Source: Amyelois transitella
Lineage: Eukaryota > Arthropoda > Insecta > Lepidoptera > Pyralidae
Direction of reading: 5' to 3'
DNA length: 64,000 nucleotides
Assembly: GCF_032362555.1 (NCBI RefSeq)
Contig: NC_083524.1
Span: 8,728,001-8,792,000 of the forward strand
In this document: positions 44,501-64,000 of the stretch, piece by piece
How the letters are laid out: each line of letters starts with the position of its first letter
Position numbering within the stretch: the stretch's first letter is position 1
Program-made: the position numbers and the translations under genes
The notes under the pieces: generated by a model
What the model saw: only the letters and a program-made list of their open reading frames with translations
The model's database searches: none
Told to the model about the DNA's origin: nothing

Positions 44501-44949
44501 TGGGCTAGCAATCTGTCACTATTTGAATCTCAATTCTATCTTAAAGCCAAGTAGCTGAACGTGGCCTATCAGCCTTCAAGACTGTTGGCTCTGTCTACCC
44601 CGCAAGGGATATAAACGTGATTGTATGTATGTATATACTTTAACAACTCGACCACCGCTGCTTTGTTAGTTTTTTTGTCTCTCGAAGCACATATTGTATT
44701 TAATTTAAAACCACAATTTCCAGCGGCTACTGCGGCCTCCTAACGCCATTCGTGTACTACTACTTCGTGACGTGGCGTTACGCGTCACGTCGCAACCCCT
44801 ACACCCGGAACACGTGTCGCGAACTGAGAGTCTTGGCCGAGAGAACGGCGGAGAGGCCCAACTTGCCGGCACCTGTCAAGACCGCCATCTTGTCCGGCGT
44901 TCAGTTGGTGTGTCGTATGGCGCCACCTATGGAGGAAGTGCGGCAGTAG
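38530..44949 (+). CDS. Kr-h2: TMEM33 / Krueppel homolog 2, ER membrane protein
   Basis: A multipass endoplasmic-reticulum/nuclear-envelope membrane protein of the TMEM33/Pom33 family, linked to ER shaping and reticulon partners. Exons: 38530-38690, 40229-40413, 41768-41835, 43824-43957 and 44724-44949; 257 codons plus TAG (family about 250). Hydrophobic segments include VALWGIRVLTVLCTIGYVIP, ILTPIFLFALLHAAS, and AEIILFPIVVFMALG followed by GLLTPFVYYYFV. Conserved family blocks are FFLEDSAHYLFYSLIF, FQSRNIL and YASRRNPYTRN. The second intron is U12-type. The first exon gives a hydrophilic N-terminus (MAEQDPQAGDTGPPKG). Possible poly(A) signal AATAAA at 45126. Confidence 0.95.
38721..38985 (+). 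mobile_element. SINE, (ATGT)n-tail family, diverged
   Basis: First intron of TMEM33. Recognisable from 'gccatgtggctcccagcacc' to 'gataaagacgtgatcgta', with a T-run inserted after 'gcgactaagg'. Confidence 0.75.
39105..39185 (-). repeat. tRNA-like sequence (SINE head or tRNA pseudogene)
   Basis: The reverse strand reads 'taagtgcagtggttgtg' like a box A, and 'gtcgcaggttcgatacccag' like a box B, at tRNA spacing. Stems do not look intact enough for a functional tRNA. Probably a tRNA-derived SINE remnant. Confidence 0.45.
39468..39560 (+). repeat. SINE 5' fragment, (ATGT)n-tail family
   Basis: Head only: 'catgtgccgtgtggtttacg', then 'ggatcactccacgtcttt'. Diverged. Confidence 0.55.
39655..39760 (+). 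repeat. Fragment of the 'gcaaaggttgcggaggtc' repeat family
   Basis: 'gcatctgcaaaggttgtgga', 'ggtcagacgg' and 'accaatccagctt' in the usual order. Confidence 0.6.
39988..40197 (+). mobile_element. SINE, (ATGT)n-tail family, 5'-truncated
   Basis: From 'ttgcccatggatgtcgtaaa' to 'gtgactatatgtatgtatg', ending only 31 bases before the TMEM33 exon at 40229. Confidence 0.75.
40508..40612 (+). repeat. SINE 3' fragment
   Basis: 'aatctcaattctatcaaggt', then 'accccgcaagggatatagac' and the ATGTATATG tail, with internal loss. Confidence 0.6.
41578..41705. repeat. Relic related to the 'cttcgtccgcgtgg' dispersed repeat
   Basis: 'actctgtctgtctgtaacgc' through 'ccacgcgaacgaattcatgg' to 'cttta taatacagat'. 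Strongly decayed. Confidence 0.4.
41876..41898. repeat. (CT)n microsatellite
   Basis: About eleven CT units just downstream of the third TMEM33 exon. Confidence 0.85.
42130..42430. other. GC-richer island of unknown nature in a TMEM33 intron
   Basis: Both strands stay open for about 70 codons (42227-42430 +, 42380-42156 -). The composition is unlike the surrounding AT-rich intron. No protein family recognised; may be part of an unlisted repeat. Confidence 0.25.
43998..44275 (+). mobile_element. SINE, (ATGT)n-tail family, diverged
   Basis: Last TMEM33 intron. 'ccgtgtggttcccgccactt' to 'ataaagacgtgattatatgt', with many differences, so older than its neighbour. Confidence 0.75.
44373..44634 (+). 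mobile_element. SINE, (ATGT)n-tail family, full-length, with TSD
   Basis: Complete copy with a 10-bp target-site duplication ATACTTTAAC (44363-44372, 44635-44644), about 80 bases before the last TMEM33 exon. Confidence 0.92.
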
Positions 44950-45125
44950 GTAACATTATTTTCTAGACATGCGCTTTGGAAGCGGTAGTAGTTATAATTA
45001 GATTTAAATTATGTGACGTCAATAAGTGGTACCTTGTATCCAATTTTGATAATAAATCTATTCTATTAAGTAAGATGATAAGTCCGCCTTTGTTTTTTTT
45101 TTTGTTTTTCTTTTTCTTATGGTGC

Positions 45126-45131
45126 AATAAA
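45126..45131 (+). terminator. Candidate TMEM33 poly(A) signal
   Basis: AATAAA followed within ~15 bases by a T-rich stretch, 177 bases after the stop codon. Confidence 0.5.
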
Positions 45132-45221
45132 GTGTCTTTCTATCTGTTTTTTATTATACTACTTGCATTTGAAAAGTTAGTTAGCTATTGTATTGTAAAA
45201 CGGCGTAAGCAAGCGTCGAGA

Positions 45222-45290
45222 ATCAAGTCGGCCATCTTGTCACTGTGGCGCCATCTATGGAGGAAGTTCGACAGGAAGTCGTCACAATAA
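45222..45290 (+). repeat. Partial duplicate of the TMEM33 C-terminal coding end
   Basis: 'cggccatcttgtcactgtgg' and 'cgccatctatggaggaagtt' repeat 44882-44944 with about 20 bases removed. It is located in, or just after, the 3' UTR. Confidence 0.6.
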
Positions 45291-45299
45291 TCTTTAGCT

Positions 45300-47340
45300 T
45301 TTTATTGTAATTCGTCTCTATTGTATTCTCACAACAACTAAAGTTATTTAAAATTAAAATGCTATTTTAGGGATATAGCCCACGGAAGCGTTCCTCTTCT
45401 AACTTCTTAATAAATTTCAACAATTGAAATTTAAATCGTCAACGGCCGTCGTCGTGACGTGGCGGAAATAAAATTACCCCTTAAAGATTATGTTTCTTAG
45501 AAACACGAAACCTTAATCTTAATTCAACTTAATTAATTTCCAAAATTATTTTCAGATAACGAGCGTAAAGCGACATCTGCCGGGAAAACGCAGCATCAAT
45601 ACTAACCAAACGGGTCGCTCATTTGTATCAATTTTTTTAACCCGAGGAACGCACGCATTTGGTACTTTTGTAATAGTTAGATACAACTTAGAATACACGA
45701 GCATAGGAAATAATTTTAGTAACATGTTTATAATGTCCATATAAACCTTGAATGAGAGAGAATGCCTTGTGGTATTGAATCCACCTGTTGTACATTTTAC
45801 GTTTATAAAGTTTAAATAGACCATGTTTGGATACCGAAAATAATTAGTCTAATATCATGACGAAATCTATGAAGAAGATCCAATTAAATGCAGATTCTTC
45901 TATGAAAGAATCTGCCATGATTTGATACAGTAAAGAAGGGAGCGTTTCCTTCTTTTTTGAAGTCTGTTAGCATCTTGTAATGCAAAAATTCATCAACACA
46001 TAGTACAGAATGTGTGCAGTCCCGTAATATAAGGAAAAATCATTATTGGTAAGGATTTTTAACAGCAATATGAATCTTCAATTCCCCAAATTTATTCTAA
46101 ATCGTCGTGATTATTTAATTAATGAGCTATGCTATTTGTTTGTTTTCTTACAGCACGACTTTCTGTTATTTCAGAAGAATGAAATGTATTATTTTAAGGT
46201 TTTATTTCTCCCGAACGGTATGTATAGTAACGGAATTGAACTTAATATAAATAATTAACGTATTTTTTTTAATGAGAGGTTCAAGGTATAAATAGATAAA
46301 GGTTTGTTAACTAGAAAAGATTTTACGCGCGTAAAGCTCCACAGCCCAGAGGTCTACTTACACAGATCAATAAATAAAAACGCCATTTATTTGCTCAAAG
46401 ATAAATCTCCGAGCAGTGAGAATAGTTCTGGCATAATATACCAATAGTGTGTTCGGTAAACTGGATTTGACGCAAAATATATAGACTAGTATATTTAAAT
46501 CTTATTTCATACCGTTTGTGGAAGATCTAACTTCAACAACTGACACAAGTTACCTTGCATTTCTTACTTATTTCGGTTGTATTTAATCATAATATTATAC
46601 GGCATTAGAATGGTATTATGTTAAGTTAAAAGTTTATTTAATATAAATGGTCCAATTTATTTTATAAGGAATAAAGATTTTATGTTAAGAATAAGCGAAT
46701 CCTGAGGTATGCAATGCAATAAAAGCCGTGTGTCAGCACTTTTGTAGAAAAATCCCATTACTGATTAAAAATAATACGGAAATAAAAAGATAAATGTGTT
46801 TTTCAAAATAGAGAAGGGTAACCGTAACAGTCTATCAAAGCCTATTTTTCTACTTTTATCTTCTAATATACATTGAATATCAATAACGCAAAATAAAAAA
46901 AATATTGATACTGTAATAGTTTAAAAAGTTCTTTTAATTTTTTTGATTACATCATTAAGTTAAAATTATTTGACCAATTCATTGATTAACAGTGGGGATT
47001 AAGTCCGATATTTCAATGTACCAAATTTAGAACTGATGTATGTGATCATTGTCTAATGAAATCGCGAATTTTTTTGTCAATCCTTGATTGAACTATTTAT
47101 GTATTTAAATTTATAAATTCTCGATGTATGTACTCGTACCGCTGACACTTGTATTTAGTTATCATAAAGATGCACTTGGTTTGGGGTGATTGTAGTCATG
47201 TTTTTTTAAAATAAAACTGTTGAAAAAATGTTTTGTATATTTAAGAGTTACTCCTAAAAATTGTTTTTTTTTTTTTTTGGTATAGGTATACGATAATTAC
47301 ATCAAAAACATTAAATTTATGTGGGAACTATTAACTGATT
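45300..47340. other. Intergenic region, AT-rich
   Basis: No gene recognised. A short perfect hairpin GCAGATTCTT / AAGAATCTGC occurs near 45892-45917. 'gtgtttttcaaaatagagaa' and similar stretches show no family. Confidence 0.4.
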
Positions 47341-47344
47341 GAAG

Positions 47345-47775
47345 TCACAGAATTTTGTCTATGGGGCTCACACGAAAAATCAAGTGTACAGGGACGTTAC
47401 TGTCTCTATCGCTTAACGAGTCTCTTGAATTGGACCTAACCCGTAAAATGCGCGAACTGCCGTTTTCTGAATTTAAAAAATAGTGTATATTAGCCGCGTT
47501 ACACACCGCATAGCCCATAGTAAACCATGATAACAAGCTATGAAAATAGCTGAAATGAACAAGCCTAACTGTAGCTACATCTGTCAATAAGTCTATTGGA
47601 AAGTTTAGTACTCCACTGTAGTTTTGCATGTTATTATGCCAGCCTATTTTTCCACCAAAGGCATGTAATACCTACACTAAGAGGAATGGTCCTAAAATGG
47701 AGCCCTGAGGTGCACCCATTCTGACGCTTTATCTTACACCATTAATATCTAGTTTGAAGCCTATCAGTCAAAGAC
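47345..47775 (-). mobile_element. Decayed non-LTR retrotransposon fragment
   Basis: On the reverse strand 47720-47670 reads RMGAPQGSILGPFLLV, the reverse-transcriptase 'PQGS.LGP' block. 47629-47345 then reads VRLVHFSYFHSLLSW ... NAANIHYF, like the 'YFHS..SYG...WG.A.....' region of Jockey/CR1 proteins. Stops and frame changes separate them. Confidence 0.72.
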
Positions 47776-47961
47776 ACCCTAAATTCAATTGATTTGTGGT
47801 GGGTGGTGTATGGGTTTACCATATTGACGAAGTTTGCGCAAGTGTCTGATGATTTACGCAAACAAATACTTTCGAGTCCCTCGAACTCTTCTTCAACTCG
47901 AAGGTATTAACAAATGCCGGTGGTAGTTACAGGTACCTTGCCCGTCTCTTTAGAATCCCTC

Positions 47962-48068
47962 GTTTATGAGCCTATCCCTCAAGTCACTTTTTACGACATC
48001 TTTACATATAATACATTGGAAAAGAGGGAGTGGTCCTATTTTAAAGCGCCGGAAACCACACGCCACAG
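47962..48068 (-). repeat. SINE 5' fragment
   Basis: Complement of the head to 'aggcgactaagggataggct'. Just downstream of the RpS3 stop. Confidence 0.6.
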
Positions 48069-48184
48069 TGGTGTGTCGATAATCGCTACTAGACTGTAAC
48101 TAAAAGAAAATGTCCACAAGTTACGTCAACTGCAGAAATAAAACAAACTAGTATTTTTTTTTTTAGTAATGTATTGGCTTATAT

Positions 48185-50645
<2,461 letters not shown>

Positions 50646-50695
50646 GATTGCAACGGAGCTGAGAAAACTAGAAAGAAAGAATGTGAGACTGGAAG
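50646..50695 (-). promoter_or_regulatory. RpS3 leader with pyrimidine (TOP-like) tract
   Basis: The reverse strand just upstream of the start has 'cattctttctttctagtttt' and 'ctcagctccgttgcaatc', a C+T run of the kind that begins ribosomal-protein mRNAs and links translation to growth signalling. The exact transcription start is not known. Confidence 0.4.
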
Positions 50696-50964
50696 TTGTC
50701 AAAATCTGTCAATGTCAAAATATCGCTGCGTTCCAGTTTATACAACACGTAATCGAAACATTCGCAACTAGTAAAGGGCTCTACTCACTTTGAAAAATTG
50801 TGCCTTCAACGCGAACCCGCAATACAAGCCGTAACTATAATATGAATTTAGCATGTACTAGAATTAATTTCTTATCAATTCTTTTTAAAAAATTTTGGGT
50901 ATTCACATGAAAATTAAACTAGCATATTGTATGTTAAAAAAAAAATGTTGTATTATTTCATCAT

Positions 50965-51200
50965 GCCGTGTGGTTCCCGGCACCAATAAAATAAATATGG
51001 ATAGGACCACTCCATCTTTTTCCCATGGATGTTGTAAAAGGCGACTAAGGGATAGGCTTGGAATTTTTTTTTTAGGCGATGGGTAAGCAACCTTTCACTA
51101 TTTAAATCTTAATTCTATCCTTAAGCCAAATAGCTGAACGTGGCCATTCATTCCTTTCAAGACTGTTGACTCTGTCTACCCCGCAAGGGATATGTATATG
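50965..51200 (+). mobile_element. SINE, (ATGT)n-tail family, with TSD
   Basis: 12-bp target-site duplication TTATTTCATCAT (50953-50964, 51201-51212). The tail is short (TATGTATATG). Confidence 0.9.
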
Positions 51201-51334
51201 TTATTTCATCATCCGCTGTTAATGACGGATGGTCAGACCAATCGAGTGAAACACACACGATCGGTTTTAAAAATCACTTTATTTGCACATAGAACACTGA
51301 TAAATAATTAAAACAACGCAGAGAAAAAAAATAT

Positions 51335-51546
51335 GTTTCGAGACAAATGTTGTCTACATATAGGATGGGATGACTTAGTACCCGCTGATGTTTATAAAAA
51401 GTTAAGAAGAAAAATCCAAATCTAGTATCCAAGTGGGTGGGCCTTAAGCATACCTAAATGGTACCGCGCAAGCCCGGGGCGGGAGCTAGTTGATAAATTG
51501 AAAATTCTCGCGCCTGGTTACCCCTTTCGCTCAACGCCCGCAAACT
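51335..51546. repeat. Dispersed repeat, relative of 14000-14790
   Basis: Uninterrupted version: 'acaaatgttgtctacatata', 'gctgatgtttataaaaagtt', 'gtaccgcgcaagcccggggc'. At 14 kb the same sequence is split around a SINE and extra sequence. Confidence 0.65.
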
Positions 51547-51689
51547 AATCTTTTATTTGTGAATAGTAGTTTTAAGCTGGTATGTTACTGTCACAAAATT
51601 AAATGTCAATGTTATTTTATAAAGAAATCTCAAGTATTGCTGTCAGAGTGTGGCACTCTATGGTTCTTTGTACTGTCTAATGTTTTGTA

Positions 51690-52128
51690 AAAAAAAAAAT
51701 TATGTTTCAGGTGACGCACAGTTCGCGCCACATTCAAATATCTAAGACGTCGTCGTCATCTCAAGACCGCGCCTAGCGCGCTTTTTTTGTTCTCCGCAAA
51801 ATTGTATATATCTGCAACGTGTGTGTTGTTTCCCGGCCCGACTACCCGTCGTTTTCAATCGCCTTACAAATTAATATAGGTAAGCAGTACGTAGCTTAAG
51901 TTCGCCGTCTCCATGTTTATTTTAGAGTGCTTTCTCGGATCGGAAATGCATAAAGGATAAAAGTACTTATCGGTAAATCGTAACAATGTCATCTAGTGCA
52001 AATCGGTGGAACTACAACGCAGTCAATACATAATATTGTTGTGTGTCTAGTCTGCCCCTAATAAGCTCCGAGAAAGTAGTTAGATGGCGATGTCGATAGA
52101 CAGGTGCTCAATTTTATCTGAAGGTAAA
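51690..52128. other. Unassigned GC-rich, exon-like segment
   Basis: Locally GC- and CpG-rich (51710-51860). Splice-like words on the + strand: donor at 51880 ('taatatag' then GTAAGCAG), acceptor 'gtttattttag' near 51926, and an ATG at 52084 followed by 14 codons (MAMSIDRCSILSEG) and a GTAAAT donor at 52124. No downstream exons recognised. Could be a promoter, a non-coding RNA or chance. Confidence 0.25.
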
Positions 52129-52266
52129 TTTCCAAACAATGATACATATTTTATTATTCCTAAAAACAAAAGAGAAGAGGCAAATAAAAATATTTTTTAT
52201 CTAATGCAATTTATTTATTACTCAAGATCTTTTCGTTACATACAAACGCACCATATAAGTACTTAG

Positions 52267-55200
52267 CGTAACAATAATTTATTATTACGGACATACTGCC
52301 CTATAAAATATTGAAAAGAAAAGACTTGTCGGCAAACCAACAATATTTACACAGCAACAAAAAATATCTAGACTATCTTAGTAAAAGAAGTCACATCAAT
52401 CAACTGTGGAATAGGTTAAAACAAAAAAAAGCACACAAGTGCAAGAAAATATAGGTACTATGTCGTAAATGTGATATAAGTAAGTATTCTAACGTTTCGA
52501 CGACATGAATAACGAATCTAAGTCTAAATTCTTTTATAACTAACAAACTGCCGGTTTTTTTTCGGTTGCACGTACCCTTTCATACTTTATAATTATATAA
52601 CCAAGAAAACCATAATCTACAAAGACAAGGACATTAGTTCGAAAGTAACATACAAATTGACTGAAACGGCGCGAACTTTTCATGTCCATGCCTTCTACAA
52701 TGTGCTAACGCTAACTACAAAAGTAATAACAAAAATAAAGTTTTCGCAGCATTTCTTGCTTTATAATAGTTTAAATTTTATGATGTAAGTACCTAATTAT
52801 ATTCTGTTACTACGTATTGTTCTAAATATACGTTAAGTATAGCAATGCCGCCGCAAAAACCTTAACTATAATAATTAACTAATAAAACATTCAAGAATAT
52901 TAAAATTAACGAAAGACATGGGTCTCTTTAAAACCACGAAACAAATGGTAATGACCTAAACATGACTATTCTACTATATCTACGTTGCTACCTTTATTAT
53001 TTTATTGTTTATAATGTTAGTATTTTCAACAATAATAAGTACTTATGGGATAACTTATTTATGCGTTATTACGTGCGCGCAAGGCTGTACTTGCAGTGTG
53101 TCGATGCTGTTTTAATTGTTTTGCGAAGCGTGCAAAGCTTAATTTATAATTTAATAGTATGAATGTAGTAAATAAATCAATATTCATAAACTATTACTGA
53201 TATTGTAATCCAGACCATAAACTACCTACAAAATTATTACCTTAACTTTCATTAATAAATGCTTACAAATTAAATTTAGCTTACTTTTTAAATGGACAGT
53301 GATTATTATATTACACAAGGTGTACATATGTATTCTTAAAAATAAAAACGTTTATTTTAATTATTCTATGCCAACATTGACTTATATTACCTTACAATAA
53401 TGGACAGATTGCGTGTCATTAGCGTGTTTGATTAAAAATGGCGTGACGCGTGTTAGAAACATGAACATGTGCAAATTTTTGTCAATACATTTATTTAACT
53501 AGAAATATTGTAAAAGAACTAGATTTATTAATTTGCCGTGATAAAGTAAAACGTGGGAAGAGCTCCGGCTTTAATTTACACTTATATTTTTAACGGTATT
53601 AATTACTAATTGGGGCTATCAGGATTGTTTAAAAATCTATGCTTCTAAATATAAACAATGATAGAATATTCTAAATACAGACAGAATAAAGCAAAGAATA
53701 TAGGTACCTATAGTAGAGGATACATACAATCTATAATTAACATTTGGAATCTAGATAGATGCTACCGTGGGACGTGAGAATAAGGGATCGAGTCATTTGT
53801 ACAACTTCTAGAATTAGCTAGAGTAAAGGTTACCTTCTTAGACCATATGAAGTGGCATAAAATTTTTAAAGCTTATTCATTCATGCATATGCGACGATGT
53901 TTTAAATATTATAAAACACTTATTTTAAGCTGTGGGTTTTTATTATCCACCACAACACAAATATTAGTTAAATCGGAAAGTCTATTTGAAACTAGTGGTC
54001 TATGCTCTTAACGTTGTATGCAATTTCATATGGCTAACTAGGTTTAACCCTAAAGAACAACAAAATATATTCTACTAGACATTAGCTACTTACAAGTCTG
54101 AAAGAAGTTAGTTGTTATATAGATTTTGTTTATTATTTTGTGTTTCTATATAATATTTGGCACAGTATAGGAAAAGAGAAGGTATTTTTAAGACTATATG
54201 TAGTGCGATTACGGCTACATCACAGAAAGAAAGGAGCGGAGCGGGACAGATGCAAAAATATATACCATTTTAATTGTATTATTAATTTTATATACAAACT
54301 TTGAAACTCATGTAAATAGATGAATATTCATAAATTATTGAGAAGATCATAAACCTCAATGTAAGGACACAAGTTTGGTATTTTCATAAATTTTACAAAG
54401 TTTGAAGATTCTTATTTTAATAATGTAGATTTTTTAATGGAGGCTAAAATTTTTTTTAAAGGCTTGTTGGCACTTCCACCTTTCGTTAAAGAAAGGCAGC
54501 CTTAAATCGTATTATAGATTTTAAAAGCCATAAGCTGTAGAAATATAGCGGCTCAAGTAGTGTAATTAGCTGTAAAGTTATAGAAGCTCATAAAAACGAA
54601 AACTATTACAGAAAAAAAACAGGGAAAATAATAAAAACAAAATAAAAACTTCAATATAACCATTTAATTAAAATCAAAATTAAATAACAATATCAATTAA
54701 TAAAAATAAGTACTTGTACCCATCACCAAAGATCAAAATAGGAATGTTTTTTTTTAAACAGTACCAATGAATACACTCTAAAAACACATGTATAGATGCC
54801 TTAAGTAAGAGATATTGCACAAGAGAGTACAATAACGTCAAAATAAAAATACTTAAGTACGTAATTTAAAATCACAAGTAATGGGACGCAATTAATTTAA
54901 AAACAATTAAATCGAGGAATAATTCAATAAGGGAATACTGGAATAATACATAGTTGTCAGTTAAGTACAGGTGTAGAATGTAAAGAAGATAGAATAATAC
55001 AATATAGTTCTCAGTTAAGTACATGGATTAAAGGTAAACAAAAATATACAATAAAACAAGTTCTGAATTAAGTACATATTTTCAATGAAATAAAAATACC
55101 TATGGCACTATGTTAAATAATAATTTCATAAATAATAAATTAAATAAAATATTAATAAATTAAAATTCACAATACGAAAAATTGGAATGTCGTCTAGCTT

Positions 55201-55710
55201 TAAAATTTGCACTTACGAACTACATAAACTAGATCTAGATAAGTACCACAAGATTATTACATTTAAACTTGCTTCAATGTCCGGTTAAGCCTTGTACTAT
55301 TAATAAAAAAATAAAAATACTTTACAATACTAATCACAAAATGTCGCAACGACTTTTAATTTTTGTAATTCACGATTCTGAATTAAAGGTACTACTTTGC
55401 TAAAGCTAACATAAGAAAAAAAATGCCAATCATTTTCTTAATTACGTTGCAACCATTTAGTTTAGCAAATTTAATATAGACAAAAATCGTAACGCTTATT
55501 TTTTTTAAATTTAATTTACATTTTTGTCAATAGATGGCACTTTATCCTAAATTCTACCACTTTAGCTATGACAAAGGATTAGATTTATTAACAGTACAGA
55601 TTCTCGGACCTTTTTTTAAATTATTACATTTTTTTTTAATTAGGTGTCTATTTCACGATTTTTATTTTATTTTGTTAATCGCGGTCAGAGTAAAATAGTC
55701 TCAGTAACTC
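52267..55710 (-). other. AT-rich, nearly SINE-free stretch after neurobeachin stop (candidate 3' UTR)
   Basis: 3.4 kb with no recognised gene and no member of the otherwise abundant SINE family. It lies directly 3' of the neurobeachin stop codon, and neuronal genes of this type often have long 3' UTRs. No end can be fixed from sequence alone. Confidence 0.35.
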
Positions 55711-62832
<7,122 letters not shown>

Positions 62833-62924
62833 CTGTGAACAAAGTTATACATAAGAAAACACACGTAAAATTACTATATGTACACAAGTACTTGTATTAA
62901 TACGATAATAGAACATGTAAGTAT

Positions 62925-63133
62925 TTCCGATGGATGTTGTAAAAGGCGACTAAGGCGCAGGCTTATAAACTTGGGATTCCTCTTTTAGGCGATGGGCTAG
63001 CAACCTGTCACTATTTGAATCTCAATTGCATCATAAAACCAAACAGCTTAACGTTGCCTTTCAGTCGTTTAAAGACAGTTTTGGCTCTGTCTACCCGGCA
63101 AGGGATATAGACGTGATTATATGTATGTATGCA
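62925..63133 (+). mobile_element. SINE, (ATGT)n-tail family, 5'-truncated
   Basis: From 'tccgatggatgttgtaaaag' to 'gtgattatatgtatgtatg'. Confidence 0.82.
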
Positions 63134-63370
63134 CTGGAAAATTAAATGATTTTAGTATAAACATATTTGTGTAATTCTGTGTTATTATAATTGTGTGAAT
63201 TCGCAAATAAATGTATTAATCGACGGTAATTCAATTTCAACCAATTATGAATTCCGATTTATATTTAGACTAGGCTTAATTACCTAATTAAAATAGGCCC
63301 AAAATAAAATTTTACGTTTTTTATATTCAAATCAAGTAAGTGTACTTACTTCTTATATAAATAATGTAAA

Positions 63371-63433
63371 TTAAAATAATTGCTTTAAAATTTATTTATA
63401 TGTAATAAATAAATTTTAAAGCAATTATTTTAA
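63371..63433. repeat. Perfect 29-bp inverted repeat, 5-base loop
   Basis: Left arm 'ttaaaataattgctttaaaa' continuing to 63399, right arm from 63405. All 29 positions pair. Entirely AT-rich except for GC at one place in each arm. Confidence 0.85.
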
Positions 63434-63624
63434 AATGTCACCCTAACATCTACAACACATGCGCACACGCATTACCAGACCAAATTGGTCGCGACAGCGG
63501 AAAAAAAGTTGAAAGCTAACTGAAGAGACCTTCTACGGCGGAAATAAATCAACGAAGCTTTTTAATTTTTTTAAACTTTTTCTTGAGATTGTTTTGTTTT
63601 AATTATGTTGGTATAAATTTAGGG

Positions 63625-63715
63625 CCACTCCATCTCTTTCCCAGAGACGTCGTATATATAATTCTATAAGGTCAGGAAAGACGCGTTCAGCTGAATGACA
63701 TAACGGAGTGGTGTT
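63625..63715 (+). repeat. Decayed SINE fragment
   Basis: 'gccactccatctctttccca' and 'gcgttcagctgaatgac' with the middle missing. Confidence 0.5.
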
Positions 63716-64000
63716 AAAAAAAGTGATAGTTTAGCATCAAAAGAGCATAAGTTTCAATTGAAAGCCACAACAAATATATAATTAACTAGGAACCGTTTAA
63801 CTAATTAACATCGCTCAACTGACTAAACATAGATTATAAATAATTAACAGACGACGGAGCATACACACATCACTTAAATATGAATAGATCATATGTAAGA
63901 GGTCTATCTTTGTAATTTCATTGTCGCTTTGTTTATAAACCAATTCATCCGCGCACGACAATTATACGTTATTAATAACGTAATAATTTATTATTATAGC

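Overview
This is nuclear DNA from an insect, almost certainly a lepidopteran (moth or butterfly). Spliced genes with short exons sit in AT-rich introns littered with SINE and LINE copies. The SINE has a (ATGT)n tail, and there are degenerate copies of the 'tagctgtgcccgcgacttcg' repeat. I base the order on repeat content and on how the proteins read; no search was run.

Layout. (1) About 1-13.9 kb and 18.3-35.1 kb are two copies of one tandem segmental duplication. Each carries the 3' half of Pcf11 (pre-mRNA cleavage and termination factor) on the + strand. Copy B also contains the end of the neighbouring convergent gene, mitochondrial asparaginyl-tRNA synthetase (NARS2). Copy A stops inside the NARS2 last exon, which fixes the duplication edge. 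The 5' part of Pcf11 with its CTD-interaction domain is not in the window. Copy A is broken by a TAA, a roughly 1.2 kb deletion fusing two exons, a 1-base deletion and loss of the C-terminus. Copy B is complete from the first shared exon to the stop, except for one in-frame TAG in the penultimate exon. (2) 13.9-18.3 kb is a repeat-rich spacer that also holds a third, diverged fragment of the duplicated unit. (3) 34.98-36.64 kb is NARS2 (- strand, 3 exons, complete). (4) 38.53-44.95 kb is TMEM33/Kr-h2 (+ strand, 5 exons, complete, with a U12-type intron). (5) 48.19-50.65 kb is ribosomal protein S3 (- strand, 4 exons, complete, 243 aa). (6) 55.71-62.83 kb is the C-terminal part of a neurobeachin/rugose gene (- strand, 10 exons: PH-BEACH and WD40 region to the stop codon); the rest lies beyond the window. 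About 3.5 kb of AT-rich, almost SINE-free DNA follows it and may be its 3' UTR.

Mobile DNA is abundant and often datable, because one paralogous copy keeps the empty site. A SINE family has about two dozen full or partial copies, several with perfect target-site duplications. A 5'-truncated LINE has the same 3' end and (ATGT)n tail as the SINE and probably mobilises it. There is also a TA-flanked terminal-inverted-repeat element, an RTE-type LINE tail, a solo LTR, tRNA-derived SINEs and several decayed reverse-transcriptase fragments. The host genes are housekeeping or neuronal trafficking genes with no operon-like link. I found no bacterial, CRISPR or phage-like system.
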